A DNA stretch of 47,949 nt, from positions 1-47,949 of IMG/VR virus record IMGVR_UViG_3300042525_000031, one strand, 5' to 3'. Numbering within the stretch: the stretch's first letter is position 1; the number at the start of each line of letters is the position of its first letter. The notes under the pieces are model-generated. The model was not told the origin of the DNA. It saw only the letters and a list, made by a program, of their open reading frames with translations, and did no database searches. Both the position numbers and the translations under genes were made by a program. This stretch comes from a virus. Shown here piece by piece: positions 39,549-46,418 of this stretch.

Positions 39549-39557
39549 CAATTGTTA
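39546..39557. promoter_or_regulatory. Early-arm palindrome, site 12 (stop-start)
   Basis: TAACAATTGTTA. TAA ends the ATPase gene. The final A is the first base of the next ATG (39557). Confidence 0.78.
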
Positions 39558-39847
39558 TGTACGTAGCAATTGAAAACAAAGGCGAACTGCCGTTGAAGTT
39601 TGAGAAGTTGGAATGGTTGGAGAAGAAGTTGAAAAAACTTGACCCTGCCTACCAACTTCTCATCAAGAAACGCATGTTCGAACTGTTGTATATGGCAGAG
39701 TTTGAGTTCACCCTAGTGAGGTGGGAAGGAACGCCTATGAAGAACAAACGACACCTAGTCCTTGAGACCAAGGACTTAGAGCAAATGGAGTCAGCGTTGT
39801 TCATGCTGATAAACACGGAGGAAGAAGATGCAAACAACAAGCGTTGA
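39557..39847 (+). CDS. Small protein between ATPase and VWA genes
   Basis: 96 aa from ATG 39557. MYVAIENKGELPLKFEKLEW, then a basic helix (KKLKKLDPAYQLLIKKRMFE), a strand pair and an acidic end. There is no clear SD, so coupling to the ATPase stop is likely. Unknown; possible adaptor of the ATPase-VWA pair. Confidence 0.65.
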   Translation: MYVAIENKGELPLKFEKLEWLEKKLKKLDPAYQLLIKKRMFELLYMAEFEFTLVRWEGTPMKNKRHLVLETKDLEQMESALFMLINTEEEDANNKR

Positions 39848-40055
39848 CTACAAAGACCTGCGCGAAGATGTACAAGCAAGATACATCGTGCAGTGGATAA
39901 CCGCAACCAATCGACATGGGGAGTTAATCATCATGGGTTGGTGCGTGAGGGACACAGATGACACCCAGTGGGCGACCCTGTTTCAACACGAAGATGAGAA
40001 CGTGTGTAGAAAAGTGTGTGACATGTTAAACGAGAAGGAGCATAACAAATGTTAG
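39828..40055 (+). CDS. Small protein upstream of VWA gene
   Basis: 75 aa: SVDYKDLREDVQARYIVQWI, TNRHGELIIMGWCVRDTDDT, NVCRKVCDMLNEKEHNKC. It overlaps the previous gene by 20 bp and ends (TAG) inside the palindrome that starts the VWA gene. Unknown. Confidence 0.62.
   Translation: MQTTSVDYKDLREDVQARYIVQWITATNRHGELIIMGWCVRDTDDTQWATLFQHEDENVCRKVCDMLNEKEHNKC
40043..40054. promoter_or_regulatory. Early-arm palindrome, site 13
   Basis: TAACAAATGTTA. ATG-TTA starts the VWA gene; the upstream gene ends on the TAG formed by the palindrome plus the next base. SD AAGGAG precedes. Confidence 0.78.
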
Positions 40056-41263
40056 AAGAACGTAAAGTGCAGAAGGCCAAGATTATGTTGATGCGCAACC
40101 CAAAGTTTGCGCTACTGTCTGGCGTGTTGATGGTTGGACGTACGAGCGTAGTGGATAACATCCCGACCGCATGTACCAATGGCCGTGATGAGAAGTATGG
40201 CCGCAAGTTCGTGAGTGAGTTGCGTGACCAAGAGCTTGGGTTCTTGATTGCACACGAGGCATCGCACAAGATGTATCGACACCTGACCACATGGAAGAAG
40301 TTGCATGACGAGAACCACAAGCTGGCGAATCAGGCTTGTGACTACGTGATTAACCTGATGCTCCGAGACCTCGATCCGAACGAGACACTCATTGCAATGC
40401 CGCGCTACCCCAAGGGGCACAAGATGGCGGGTAAACCGATGGGTTTGATCGACGAGCGATTCCGTGGCATGAACACCAAGCAAGTGTTCGACATACTCAA
40501 GCAGGAGAAAGAGGATGGCGACGGGGGCGAGGGTGATGGCGAAGGTGATGGCCTCGACGAGCACGATTGGGGTGGTGCGAAAGACATGACCGACGAGGAG
40601 AAGCGTGAGCTTGAGCGCGAGATCGACCAAGCCATACGCCAAGGCATGATGGCGCGTCATAAGTTAGCGGGTACTGGAGCAGATGGTTCAGACCGAGAGC
40701 TTGCCGACCTGATGGAGCCGAAGGTCAATTGGCGTGAAGTCCTGCGTGACTTTGTGAAATCAATCTGCAATTCCAAGGACGCATCGTCATGGCGCAGGGT
40801 TAATCGTAGGTTCTTATCCACAGGTGTTTACATGCCTACGTTGATCGGTGAGAAGGTAGGCCACTTGGTTATTGCTGTTGACACATCGGGTTCGGTGGGT
40901 GACGAGGAGTTGTCCGAGTTCTTATCCGAGGTTAAGGGTATCGCAGAAGAAGTAAACCCTGCGTGTGTGGACTTGCTGTACTGGGGTAGCGATGTGGTGG
41001 GGCATGAGACGTATGGTGATGGTGAGGCAACCAACATCATCAACTCAACACGACCCAAGGGTGGCGGTGGCACAAGCCCGACCTGCGTATCAGAGTATCT
41101 CAAGGAGAAGAACATCAAGCCCGAGTGCGTCATCATCCTGACCGATGGTTGCGTGGGCGATGACTGGGGCAGTGAGTGGACTGCACCTACGTTGTGGTGC
41201 ATTGTCGGTGACTACTTTGATGGCGAAGCTGACAACGGCAAGACCATCCACATCAAGGACTAA
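40049..41263 (+). CDS. Metallopeptidase-VWA protein (DUF2201-like)
   Basis: 404 aa. The N-terminal domain has a zincin motif HEASH (H69, E70, H73) followed by LANQACDYVINLML, as in the DUF2201 putative metallopeptidase family. Residues 155-200 are an acidic linker. The C-terminal VWA domain has an intact MIDAS: DTSGS (278-282), GGGGTSP and ILTDGC. Together with the upstream MoxR-type ATPase it forms a phage version of the MoxR-VWA pair. Host target unknown. Confidence 0.85.
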   Translation: MLEERKVQKAKIMLMRNPKFALLSGVLMVGRTSVVDNIPTACTNGRDEKYGRKFVSELRDQELGFLIAHEASHKMYRHLTTWKKLHDENHKLANQACDYVINLMLRDLDPNETLIAMPRYPKGHKMAGKPMGLIDERFRGMNTKQVFDILKQEKEDGDGGEGDGEGDGLDEHDWGGAKDMTDEEKRELEREIDQAIRQGMMARHKLAGTGADGSDRELADLMEPKVNWREVLRDFVKSICNSKDASSWRRVNRRFLSTGVYMPTLIGEKVGHLVIAVDTSGSVGDEELSEFLSEVKGIAEEVNPACVDLLYWGSDVVGHETYGDGEATNIINSTRPKGGGGTSPTCVSEYLKEKNIKPECVIILTDGCVGDDWGSEWTAPTLWCIVGDYFDGEADNGKTIHIKD

Positions 41264-41272
41264 CAAATGTTA
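41261..41272. promoter_or_regulatory. Early-arm palindrome, site 14 (stop-start)
   Basis: TAACAAATGTTA. TAA ends the VWA gene; ATG-TTA starts the 41267 gene. Confidence 0.78.
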
Positions 41273-41407
41273 GGGGGCAGGTACTACATCGTGCATCGGT
41301 ATGGCAAGTGGAGAGTGATCGACTTGGAGACACGCAAGATACTGGTGAAAGTCAGCACCCTACAGTTAGCCGAGGCGTACTTGCGACTACTAGGAGAAAA
41401 GGAATGA
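41267..41407 (+). CDS. Very small protein
   Basis: 46 aa: MLGGRYYIVHRYGKWRVIDL, then TLQLAEAYLRLLGEKE. Two strands and a helix. ATG in a palindrome, TGA at 41405-41407 overlapping the next ATG. Its opening resembles the 36802 protein. Unknown. Confidence 0.6.
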   Translation: MLGGRYYIVHRYGKWRVIDLETRKILVKVSTLQLAEAYLRLLGEKE

Positions 41408-41631
41408 GGATACAACGAGGGACTGTGTACATGTGTAGCCTTGGCAAAGAAATCATGGGCGCAGTACCAAACCGCATGTGGTGGAAACCGTGGATGTGGC
41501 AAGTGGAGATATTGCCTTGGGCTAGTAACTGGAAAAGCGGGCACACCGTTCGCAACCTGACGATGGATGGGGCAATCGGTGTGATGAAACTGTACGGCAT
41601 CAAACACACAGACTTTGAGGAGAAAACATGA
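41404..41631 (+). CDS. Small Trp/Met-rich protein
   Basis: 75 aa from ATG 41404 (SD AGGAGAAAAGG). RIQRGTVYMCSLGKEIMGAV, MWWKPWMWQVEILPWASNWK. Unusually rich in Trp. Unknown. Confidence 0.62.
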   Translation: MRIQRGTVYMCSLGKEIMGAVPNRMWWKPWMWQVEILPWASNWKSGHTVRNLTMDGAIGVMKLYGIKHTDFEEKT

Positions 41632-41798
41632 AAACATTTAGAGGGACGGTGGTATTCACGTACTACCAAGAGAGAACCGTAGAAGCGGAGAACGAAGACC
41701 AAGCGCGAGAGATCATGTACAACGAGTTTCACATGCGTAAGTCAGATGGTGATAGTGAGATTCAAAACTTTGAAGAAATTACAGGAGAAGAGCAATGA
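41628..41798 (+). CDS. MKTF small protein, copy 1
   Basis: 56 aa. MKTFRGTVVFTYYQERTVEA, then ENEDQAREIMYNEF and an acidic end. Same design as the next gene: two strands, A-E-N-E-D-x-A, one helix. It resembles DpnD/PcfM-like small domains. ATGA overlaps on both sides. Function unknown. Confidence 0.62.
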   Translation: MKTFRGTVVFTYYQERTVEAENEDQAREIMYNEFHMRKSDGDSEIQNFEEITGEEQ

Positions 41799-41956
41799 AA
41801 ACATTTGAAGTGGAGTTGGAGTACACGGCATACGTAACCGTAACAGTGTTAGCCGAGAACGAGGATGAAGCTGAGGCAATGGCGACAAGGTCGCTTGAAG
41901 CATCGAAGGCAGATGGTAGTTGGCGTGTTGAGTCAGTCGAAGAAATTTTTAATTAA
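41795..41956 (+). CDS. MKTF small protein, copy 2
   Basis: 53 aa. MKTFEVELEYTAYVTVTVLA, then ENEDEAEAMATRSLEA and an acidic-aromatic end. Tandem paralogue of the 41628 gene. Possible DpnD/PcfM-like fold. The TAA at 41954-41956 overlaps the first 18-bp repeat. Confidence 0.62.
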   Translation: MKTFEVELEYTAYVTVTVLAENEDEAEAMATRSLEASKADGSWRVESVEEIFN

Positions 41957-41972
41957 GGGGAATCAAAATGAG
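41955..41972. repeat. 18-bp repeat around start codon, copy 1
   Basis: AAGGGGAATCAAAATGAG, containing SD and ATG of the 41968 gene; identical copy at 42284-42301. Confidence 0.9.
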
Positions 41973-42300
41973 CGATTGGATGACTGAACCGTATGGTATC
42001 CCGCACAAGAACGGCATGGTGCGGTTCTATTTGGTTGGGGTTGAGGAAGATGTGCATGATTATCTTGGGTGGTTTGATATGACTGATTGGGACAAGGGCT
42101 GGGAAAAAGTATGGGAAGCCGCAGAGAACAGCCGTAATGCTAAAAATGGGGAAGCGTTCCAAGTGCTACGCCACGACCAAATGCTGGACTTAATGAGGAA
42201 TGTGCAATGGGCTTTTGAATTAGCGTTGGAAGATAAAAACGAGACGACATGGAGTTATTGGTGGAAACAAGAGAAATCTAAACAAGGGGAATCAAAATGA
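41968..42300 (+). CDS. Trp-rich early protein
   Basis: 110 aa: MSDWMTEPYGIPHKNGMVRF, YLGWFDMTDWDKGWEKVWEA, MLDLMRNVQWAFELALEDKN. Rich in Trp and acidic residues. It is flanked by two identical 18-bp repeats that each hold an SD and start, as if inserted as a cassette. Unknown. Confidence 0.65.
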   Translation: MSDWMTEPYGIPHKNGMVRFYLVGVEEDVHDYLGWFDMTDWDKGWEKVWEAAENSRNAKNGEAFQVLRHDQMLDLMRNVQWAFELALEDKNETTWSYWWKQEKSKQGESK

Positions 42301-42301
42301 G
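42284..42301. repeat. 18-bp repeat around start codon, copy 2
   Basis: AAGGGGAATCAAAATGAG, containing the SD and ATG of the 42297 gene and the TGA of the previous one. Confidence 0.9.
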
Positions 42302-43148
42302 TATTAGTTCATCAGCGTTGTTAGTGGAATTGAATATCAGCGTATGGCCTGCGTCCAAGTTGGACAGGGAGATCACCGACAAGGTGAACAGCGATGCGTC
42401 TGCGGTTCGTGGTGCGAGTCAGACCAAGAAGAATCTGTTTGCAGGTACGTCACTACGCAAAGACATCTCAGACTTCGCCGCACGTATCCGTCTGTATCAC
42501 AACCGGCACACACTGCCGTGGGCAGACAAGGGTGAGCGCATGTTACCGACTGCGTTGTTCATGGACTACAAGCAGACCATGAATGGGTTCGAGCAGACAT
42601 TCAACATGATGTGCGACAACTTCTTCATCGAGTACCCGCGTCTTGTTGCAGAAGCACCTATTAACTTAGGCACTATGTACAAGGCCGAGGACTACCCCGA
42701 CCTAACAGATGTTAGGTTGAAGTTCGGGTTCAAGCGCACAGTTAAACCTGTGCCCGAGGCGGGCGACTTTCGCTTAGACATTCCTGCGTATGACTTGGAG
42801 GAGATGCGTAGCGAGTTCATTGCACAGCAAGAGAACAAGTTGGCCGAGGCCATGCGTGAGCCGTGGGACAGACTGCACGAGATGTTGGTGGGTATCTCTG
42901 AGAAGCTGACTGACAAGGATGGCGACGGCAAGAAGCGTTACCACGACACACTTATCTCTAACCCCATTGAGTTGTGTGGACTGCTGACCAAGCTGAACGT
43001 GACCAATGACCCCAAGTTGGAGGAAGCACGTAGACAGTTGGAGTTGGCGATGGTGACTGCTGACATTGAGGACATCAAAGAACATGCAGATTCACGTAGC
43101 GAGTTGAAGTCCAAGGTGGACGACATCCTCAAGCGTTTCGAGTGGTAA
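42297..43148 (+). CDS. Helical protein, possible DUF3150-like partner of ATPase-VWA pair
   Basis: 283 aa. ALLVELNISVWPASKLDREI, SLRKDISDFAARIRLYHNRH, TLPWADKGERMLPTALFMDY, then a long helical region (DYKQTMNGFEQTFNMMCDNF, PWDRLHEMLVGISEKLTDKD). This layout recalls the DUF3150 proteins that accompany CobS/MoxR-like ATPases and VWA proteins in other phages. I recall that link from memory and cannot check it. A degenerate palindrome lies inside. Confidence 0.6.
   Translation: MSISSSALLVELNISVWPASKLDREITDKVNSDASAVRGASQTKKNLFAGTSLRKDISDFAARIRLYHNRHTLPWADKGERMLPTALFMDYKQTMNGFEQTFNMMCDNFFIEYPRLVAEAPINLGTMYKAEDYPDLTDVRLKFGFKRTVKPVPEAGDFRLDIPAYDLEEMRSEFIAQQENKLAEAMREPWDRLHEMLVGISEKLTDKDGDGKKRYHDTLISNPIELCGLLTKLNVTNDPKLEEARRQLELAMVTADIEDIKEHADSRSELKSKVDDILKRFEW
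42703..42714. promoter_or_regulatory. Degenerate early-arm palindrome inside a gene
   Basis: TAACAGATGTTA, one base from consensus, within the 42297 coding sequence. Confidence 0.45.
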
Positions 43149-43160
43149 TAACAATTGTTA
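43149..43160. promoter_or_regulatory. Early-arm palindrome, site 15
   Basis: TAACAATTGTTA, directly after the TAA of the 42297 gene and before the SD (GGAGCAGAGC) of the 43171 gene. Confidence 0.78.
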
Positions 43161-43170
43161 GGAGCAGAGC

Positions 43171-44052
43171 ATGAACACATTAGAACTGAACAACGTAGAG
43201 ATTGGCGCAAAGCTACAACAGGAAATGGTCGAGCGCGAGATTAGGGGCGACACCCATAAAGTATTTGTGCATAAGGTAATAGACCCAGCCATTCAACGTC
43301 TGGCCACACTGAACCCGCTGTGGAGATTTGTCGCTATTGGTTGGGGCTATGGGTATGGCGAGGGCGAAGCCAAACTTGCGCTTACAAACTTCAGTGTACT
43401 TGAGCATGGAGAAGAGATAGGTAAGATTTCCCGCGAACGTAAGGGCAACAACGATGTAATCCACATTGCCAACGAGCGTATCGCCAAGACACGAGAGCGT
43501 AGTACAGGGTATAGCACAGTAGATGCAGACAAGGCTGTGCTCAAGGCCAAGAAGATGTTCTTCAAACTCAAGCCCAACGAGCGTATCGAGAAGGCTATGG
43601 AGAATGCGGAGAAAGTTATGTCTCATCAGAAGCGGCTGAAAGACCGCGAGAAGTATTCTGCCGAGAGCACTATCAAGACTGCCGCGCATACGTTCATCAT
43701 GGGAACTGGCTTTCCTTTGTTCCTTGAGCATATCAAAACAGGTGCAGAGCATGAGCGCAACAAAATCATGATGGCTATGGAGGAAGACAAACGCCTAGCC
43801 GATGAGATGATGACTATCGAGAAAGCTAAGGCTGAGTTCGAGGCAGGTAAGACCGCGCTTGTCATCAAAGATGGTGGTAAATACCTAGTCAAGATAGGTG
43901 ACAAGGTGGACTTGTTTGATGATAATACGCTCCCCGATTGGATGCGTGGCAAGTTGGGTATGTTGAAGCTAGTGCAAGCCGAGGCGTTCATATCGGACAC
44001 AGGTTGCAGAGTGAACGATGAGACGTTCGTGTTGATCGTAGAGGAGACATAA
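43171..44052 (+). CDS. Early protein of unknown function
   Basis: 293 aa. Beta-rich part with LWRFVAIGWGYGYGEGEAKL and EIGKISRERKGNNDVIHIAN, then helices rich in Lys and Glu (RIEKAMENAEKVMSHQKRLK). The end has DGGKYLVKIGDKVDLFDDNT, a small beta motif. No family recognised. Stop TAA opens a palindrome. Confidence 0.7.
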   Translation: MNTLELNNVEIGAKLQQEMVEREIRGDTHKVFVHKVIDPAIQRLATLNPLWRFVAIGWGYGYGEGEAKLALTNFSVLEHGEEIGKISRERKGNNDVIHIANERIAKTRERSTGYSTVDADKAVLKAKKMFFKLKPNERIEKAMENAEKVMSHQKRLKDREKYSAESTIKTAAHTFIMGTGFPLFLEHIKTGAEHERNKIMMAMEEDKRLADEMMTIEKAKAEFEAGKTALVIKDGGKYLVKIGDKVDLFDDNTLPDWMRGKLGMLKLVQAEAFISDTGCRVNDETFVLIVEET

Positions 44053-44061
44053 CAAATGTTA
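44050..44061. promoter_or_regulatory. Early-arm palindrome, site 16 (stop-start)
   Basis: TAACAAATGTTA. TAA ends the 43171 gene; ATG-TTA starts the 44056 gene; SD GAGGAGA upstream. Confidence 0.78.
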
Positions 44062-44604
44062 GATGACACGCAGAAAGCAAAGCTACTCATAGAGCACAGG
44101 CCGTGGGAGAACGAACCTGACTTTGAAGAGTGGATTCACAAAGGCACTGGGTATCGTTGCCGTGTTATGCGCAACGAGTCAACGTTAGCTCTGTGTGGGT
44201 ATGTTGCAGTACCCATAGGTAACAAATTGCGGGGTATGAGTTACCAAGACGCAGAGGAGGTTGGTGTTCATGCGCATGGCGGCTTGACCTTTGGCGACAA
44301 GATGGATAGGCGCAAGTGGTTCGGGTTTGACTGCGCTCATTCAGGTGACTTGGTTCCGATGTTTCACATGCGACGAGTTATTGAAGGCTCAATGTATCCC
44401 GATGTGGTGAAAGAGACATACCGCACGTTTGATTGGGTCAAGCAAGAAACAGAGAAGCTGGCTTACTCACTTATGAGGACGCACGACCTGATTATCCATG
44501 ACGAAGTAATGAGGGGGGCTAAGGACGCACTGCGTGGTGGTACTAGCGTAACCGAAAAGCTTGCCAAGCGTGGGTATGTTCACAAAGAAAAGAAAAGGGG
44601 ATAA
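44056..44604 (+). CDS. Conserved phage protein with HGGLTF and FDCAH motifs
   Basis: 182 aa. WENEPDFEEWIHKGTGYRCR, LCGYVAVPIG, VHAHGGLTFGDK and WFGFDCAHSGDLVPMF. These His, Cys and Asp motifs are shared by a family found in many unrelated phages, with no proven function as far as I know. The clustered His/Asp/Cys suggests metal binding. It ends with a basic tail; TAA begins the next palindrome. Confidence 0.72.
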   Translation: MLDDTQKAKLLIEHRPWENEPDFEEWIHKGTGYRCRVMRNESTLALCGYVAVPIGNKLRGMSYQDAEEVGVHAHGGLTFGDKMDRRKWFGFDCAHSGDLVPMFHMRRVIEGSMYPDVVKETYRTFDWVKQETEKLAYSLMRTHDLIIHDEVMRGAKDALRGGTSVTEKLAKRGYVHKEKKRG

Positions 44605-44613
44605 CAAATGTTA
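44602..44613. promoter_or_regulatory. Early-arm palindrome, site 17 (stop-start)
   Basis: TAACAAATGTTA. TAA ends the 44056 gene; ATG-TTA starts the 44608 gene; SD AGGGG upstream. Confidence 0.78.
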
Positions 44614-44730
44614 TGGGATGTATTAACTTGGGTTGCAGTGTTTTTGTTGGGCGGCTTGGTAGCTTTGGTTGCTGGTGCAATCTTCATAGCGGCAATTTAT
44701 TTTTTACAGAATGGGGGCAAGGATGATTGA
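44608..44730 (+). CDS. 40-residue membrane protein
   Basis: MLWDVLTWVAVFLLGGLVAL then VAGAIFIAAIYFLQNGGKDD. One long hydrophobic helix with Gly-rich faces. ATG in a palindrome; TGA at 44728-44730 overlaps the next gene. Possible early membrane modifier or superinfection factor; function unknown. Confidence 0.65.
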   Translation: MLWDVLTWVAVFLLGGLVALVAGAIFIAAIYFLQNGGKDD

Positions 44731-44959
44731 ACCGACCACACCAGAAGAGGACGAGGCGTTCGATAACATTGAACGACTGAGCAAAATAGCACAAGACTTG
44801 GTTAGACGACAGACAGAATTGTCACAGGCACGCAACAACGTCATCGAAGAAGTGGCACAGCGTTTTGAAAAGGCACGTGATGGATGCTCACCTGACGACA
44901 TCATGGGTAGACGATGGATGGACAGTGCCGCAGAGCTTGTAAGGAGCATGAAAAAATGA
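44723..44959 (+). CDS. Small acidic helical protein
   Basis: 78 aa from ATG 44723, preceded by GGGGGCAAGG; an alternative ATG at 44711 adds four residues. MIEPTTPEEDEAFDNIERLS, QDLVRRQTELSQARNNVIEE. Helical throughout. Unknown. Confidence 0.65.
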   Translation: MIEPTTPEEDEAFDNIERLSKIAQDLVRRQTELSQARNNVIEEVAQRFEKARDGCSPDDIMGRRWMDSAAELVRSMKK

Positions 44960-45135
44960 AAGAGGAATTGACCAAACTCGTTGCCGACAGTTACGACCAA
45001 GGGGTTAAAGACGGAGTAGAAGTAGCTCGCAATGCAACCCTAGAAGAAGTGGCAGTAGCCATTGAGCGCATGAAAGGCTTCGGCCCTGACACCATCAGTT
45101 CGTTTGCAATTTACATAAGGGAGATGAAGAAATGA
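44956..45135 (+). CDS. Small helical protein
   Basis: 59 aa from ATG 44956 (ATGA overlap with previous). MKEELTKLVADSYDQGVKDG, EVAVAIERMKGFGPDTISSF. This pattern of small phage helical protein is common; function unknown. Confidence 0.65.
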   Translation: MKEELTKLVADSYDQGVKDGVEVARNATLEEVAVAIERMKGFGPDTISSFAIYIREMKK

Positions 45136-45332
45136 GCGATACAGAAGAAGAAGTCCAAGCGGCGTTTCCTGACCGATACCGAGATGGTATGACCTTGCGG
45201 GACTATTTTGCGGCACAGGCTATGCAAGCGTTGCTATCAGACTCCGACTGGCGACAAGACATGGACTTTAAAGACACTGCAATTGCCGCTTACCGACAAG
45301 CAGACGCAATGATGAAGGCAAGAGAGCAATGA
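45132..45332 (+). CDS. Small conserved phage protein
   Basis: 66 aa. The block GMTLRDYFAAQAMQALLSDS with a helical end (IAAYRQADAMMKAREQ) recurs in short proteins of many phages. Function unknown. ATGA overlaps at both ends. Confidence 0.7.
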   Translation: MSDTEEEVQAAFPDRYRDGMTLRDYFAAQAMQALLSDSDWRQDMDFKDTAIAAYRQADAMMKAREQ

Positions 45333-45550
45333 GTTTCAGAACCACAACCGTCAAATACATCAAAGAAGTGTTGAGGGCTAGGACGATTCACGAAGTCATT
45401 GCCAATGAACTGCGGGAAGCACACCTGCGCAAGCTGGAAGCTGAGACTGCGGCTGAGTATGCAAATGCGGCTATTCAATACAACGAACAACGAATTGCAC
45501 GACTGATGGCACGATTGACTGAACACACAGAAGAGGGAGATTACACATGA
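45329..45550 (+). CDS. Small coiled-coil protein
   Basis: 73 aa: SFRTTTVKYIKEVLRARTIH, ELREAHLRKLEAETAAEYAN, a single long amphipathic helix. Probably oligomeric. Unknown. Confidence 0.66.
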   Translation: MSFRTTTVKYIKEVLRARTIHEVIANELREAHLRKLEAETAAEYANAAIQYNEQRIARLMARLTEHTEEGDYT

Positions 45551-45756
45551 TTGATCGGCTCATACTCAGCGTGGCGCTTATGGCAACAGGATGGAATGGC
45601 TTGTTCCCCGAACCCGCGCCGCCAGTGGAAAAAACGCTAAAGCAAAAAGCAAAAGAACGACAGCTAAGTGAAATCTGTTTGAGAAAAGACAAAAGACACC
45701 AAACTGATACTGTGAAACGTATATGCAAACGATGGAAGGAGCAACAAGGTGCTTGA
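45547..45756 (+). CDS. Small possibly exported basic protein
   Basis: 69 aa. A short hydrophobic start (MIDRLILSVALMATGWNGLF) may be a signal or anchor. A Pro-rich hinge and a Lys/Arg-rich end with two Cys follow (CLRKDKRHQTDTVKRICKRW). Unknown. Confidence 0.6.
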   Translation: MIDRLILSVALMATGWNGLFPEPAPPVEKTLKQKAKERQLSEICLRKDKRHQTDTVKRICKRWKEQQGA

Positions 45757-45934
45757 GGTACACAACATCAACGGCAGACTTACGACACGCAATGTTTGGT
45801 ACACGACCGATGACTACGGCACGTTATGGCGATTTGTTGTAACAGAAGGCGGTGTTCGATTTTGGTGGGATGCAATTCATGAAACAGCGATGATGAAAAT
45901 TCTTGGATACACAGACTGGAGTAGACATGCTTGA
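45749..45934 (+). CDS. Small beta protein, GTG start
   Basis: 61 aa starting with GTG 45749 behind SD AAGGAG, overlapping the previous gene by 8 bp. LEVHNINGRLTTRNVWYTTD, DYGTLWRFVVTEGGVRFWWD. Unknown. Confidence 0.6.
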   Translation: MLEVHNINGRLTTRNVWYTTDDYGTLWRFVVTEGGVRFWWDAIHETAMMKILGYTDWSRHA

Positions 45935-46094
45935 AGCAATCAGAACATTTTTTGGTAAATCGCGTGGGGAACACGGGGAGCGCAGAACGGTCGTGCAAGA
46001 AGGTCTTGTATGGCGGTGCAGTAACTGTTACCTTATATTTTTAACCAAGTCCGCTGGAGATGACCACAAATGCCAAGACCCAAGAGTGAATTGA
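45927..46094 (+). CDS. Small zinc-finger protein
   Basis: 55 aa from ATG 45927. A basic helix (MLEAIRTFFGKSRGEHGERR) is followed by WRCSNCYLIFLTKSAGDDHKC. C-x2-C with His and Cys 15 to 17 residues on gives a C2HC zinc site. It directly precedes two ribbon-helix-helix genes. Possible DNA-binding or host-takeover protein. Confidence 0.66.
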   Translation: MLEAIRTFFGKSRGEHGERRTVVQEGLVWRCSNCYLIFLTKSAGDDHKCQDPRVN

Positions 46095-46228
46095 CCACCA
46101 ACCCAAAAATTGTTGGGGCAAGGTTAACAGAAGAACTTTTTAAAGAATGGCGCAAACTTGGAGGCAGTGTATGGTTAAGAAAGTATCTGATAGAACATAA
46201 ACGAAAGAGGGAGTCTAAGAATGGTTGA
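46070..46228 (+). CDS. Ribbon-helix-helix-like protein 1
   Basis: 52 aa from ATG 46070, overlapping the previous gene by 25 bp in another frame. A basic start (PRPKSELTTNPKIVGARLTE) holds the ribbon strand KIVGARL. Helix A (EELFKEWRKLG) and helix B (SVWLRKYLIEHKRKR) follow. This is the layout of MetJ/Arc-type repressors, which bind short palindromes as dimers. Candidate ligand of the early-arm palindrome. Confidence 0.66.
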   Translation: MPRPKSELTTNPKIVGARLTEELFKEWRKLGGSVWLRKYLIEHKRKRESKNG

Positions 46229-46418
46229 AGAAACTATAAAACGAAAAGGACGAGGCCCAAGTAAGAAGCCAACCCTTTTCAACACGAGCTTGCGACTATC
46301 GAGAGAGGTGATGGACTACTTCAACACCCACTATCCATATTCAAAGCAAGCCAAAATCCGTGAAATTCTTACCGAGTATGTAAACAGCCAACAGCAAGGA
46401 GCTAACAATGGCAACTAA
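46221..46418 (+). CDS. Ribbon-helix-helix-like protein 2
   Basis: 65 aa. The basic arm VEETIKRKGRGPSKKPTLFN is followed by ribbon TSLRLS, helix REVMDYFNTHYPY and helix QAKIREILTEYVNS. It is close in pattern to BrnA/CopG-type regulators. Tandem to another RHH gene with 8-bp overlap. Candidate regulator of the early arm. Confidence 0.68.
   Translation: MVEETIKRKGRGPSKKPTLFNTSLRLSREVMDYFNTHYPYSKQAKIREILTEYVNSQQQGANNGN

Noticed and set aside
38487-41263. Cobaltochelatase CobS/CobT assignment for the ATPase and VWA pair
   Set aside because: Domains match in general type only. There are no cobalamin genes nearby and the HExxH domain points to the MoxR-metallopeptidase type.
34978-44613. Explaining TAACAAATGTTA only as convenient stop-start coupling
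   Set aside because: Perfect AATT and ATTT versions lie in non-coding DNA and inside genes, where no stop-start constraint exists.
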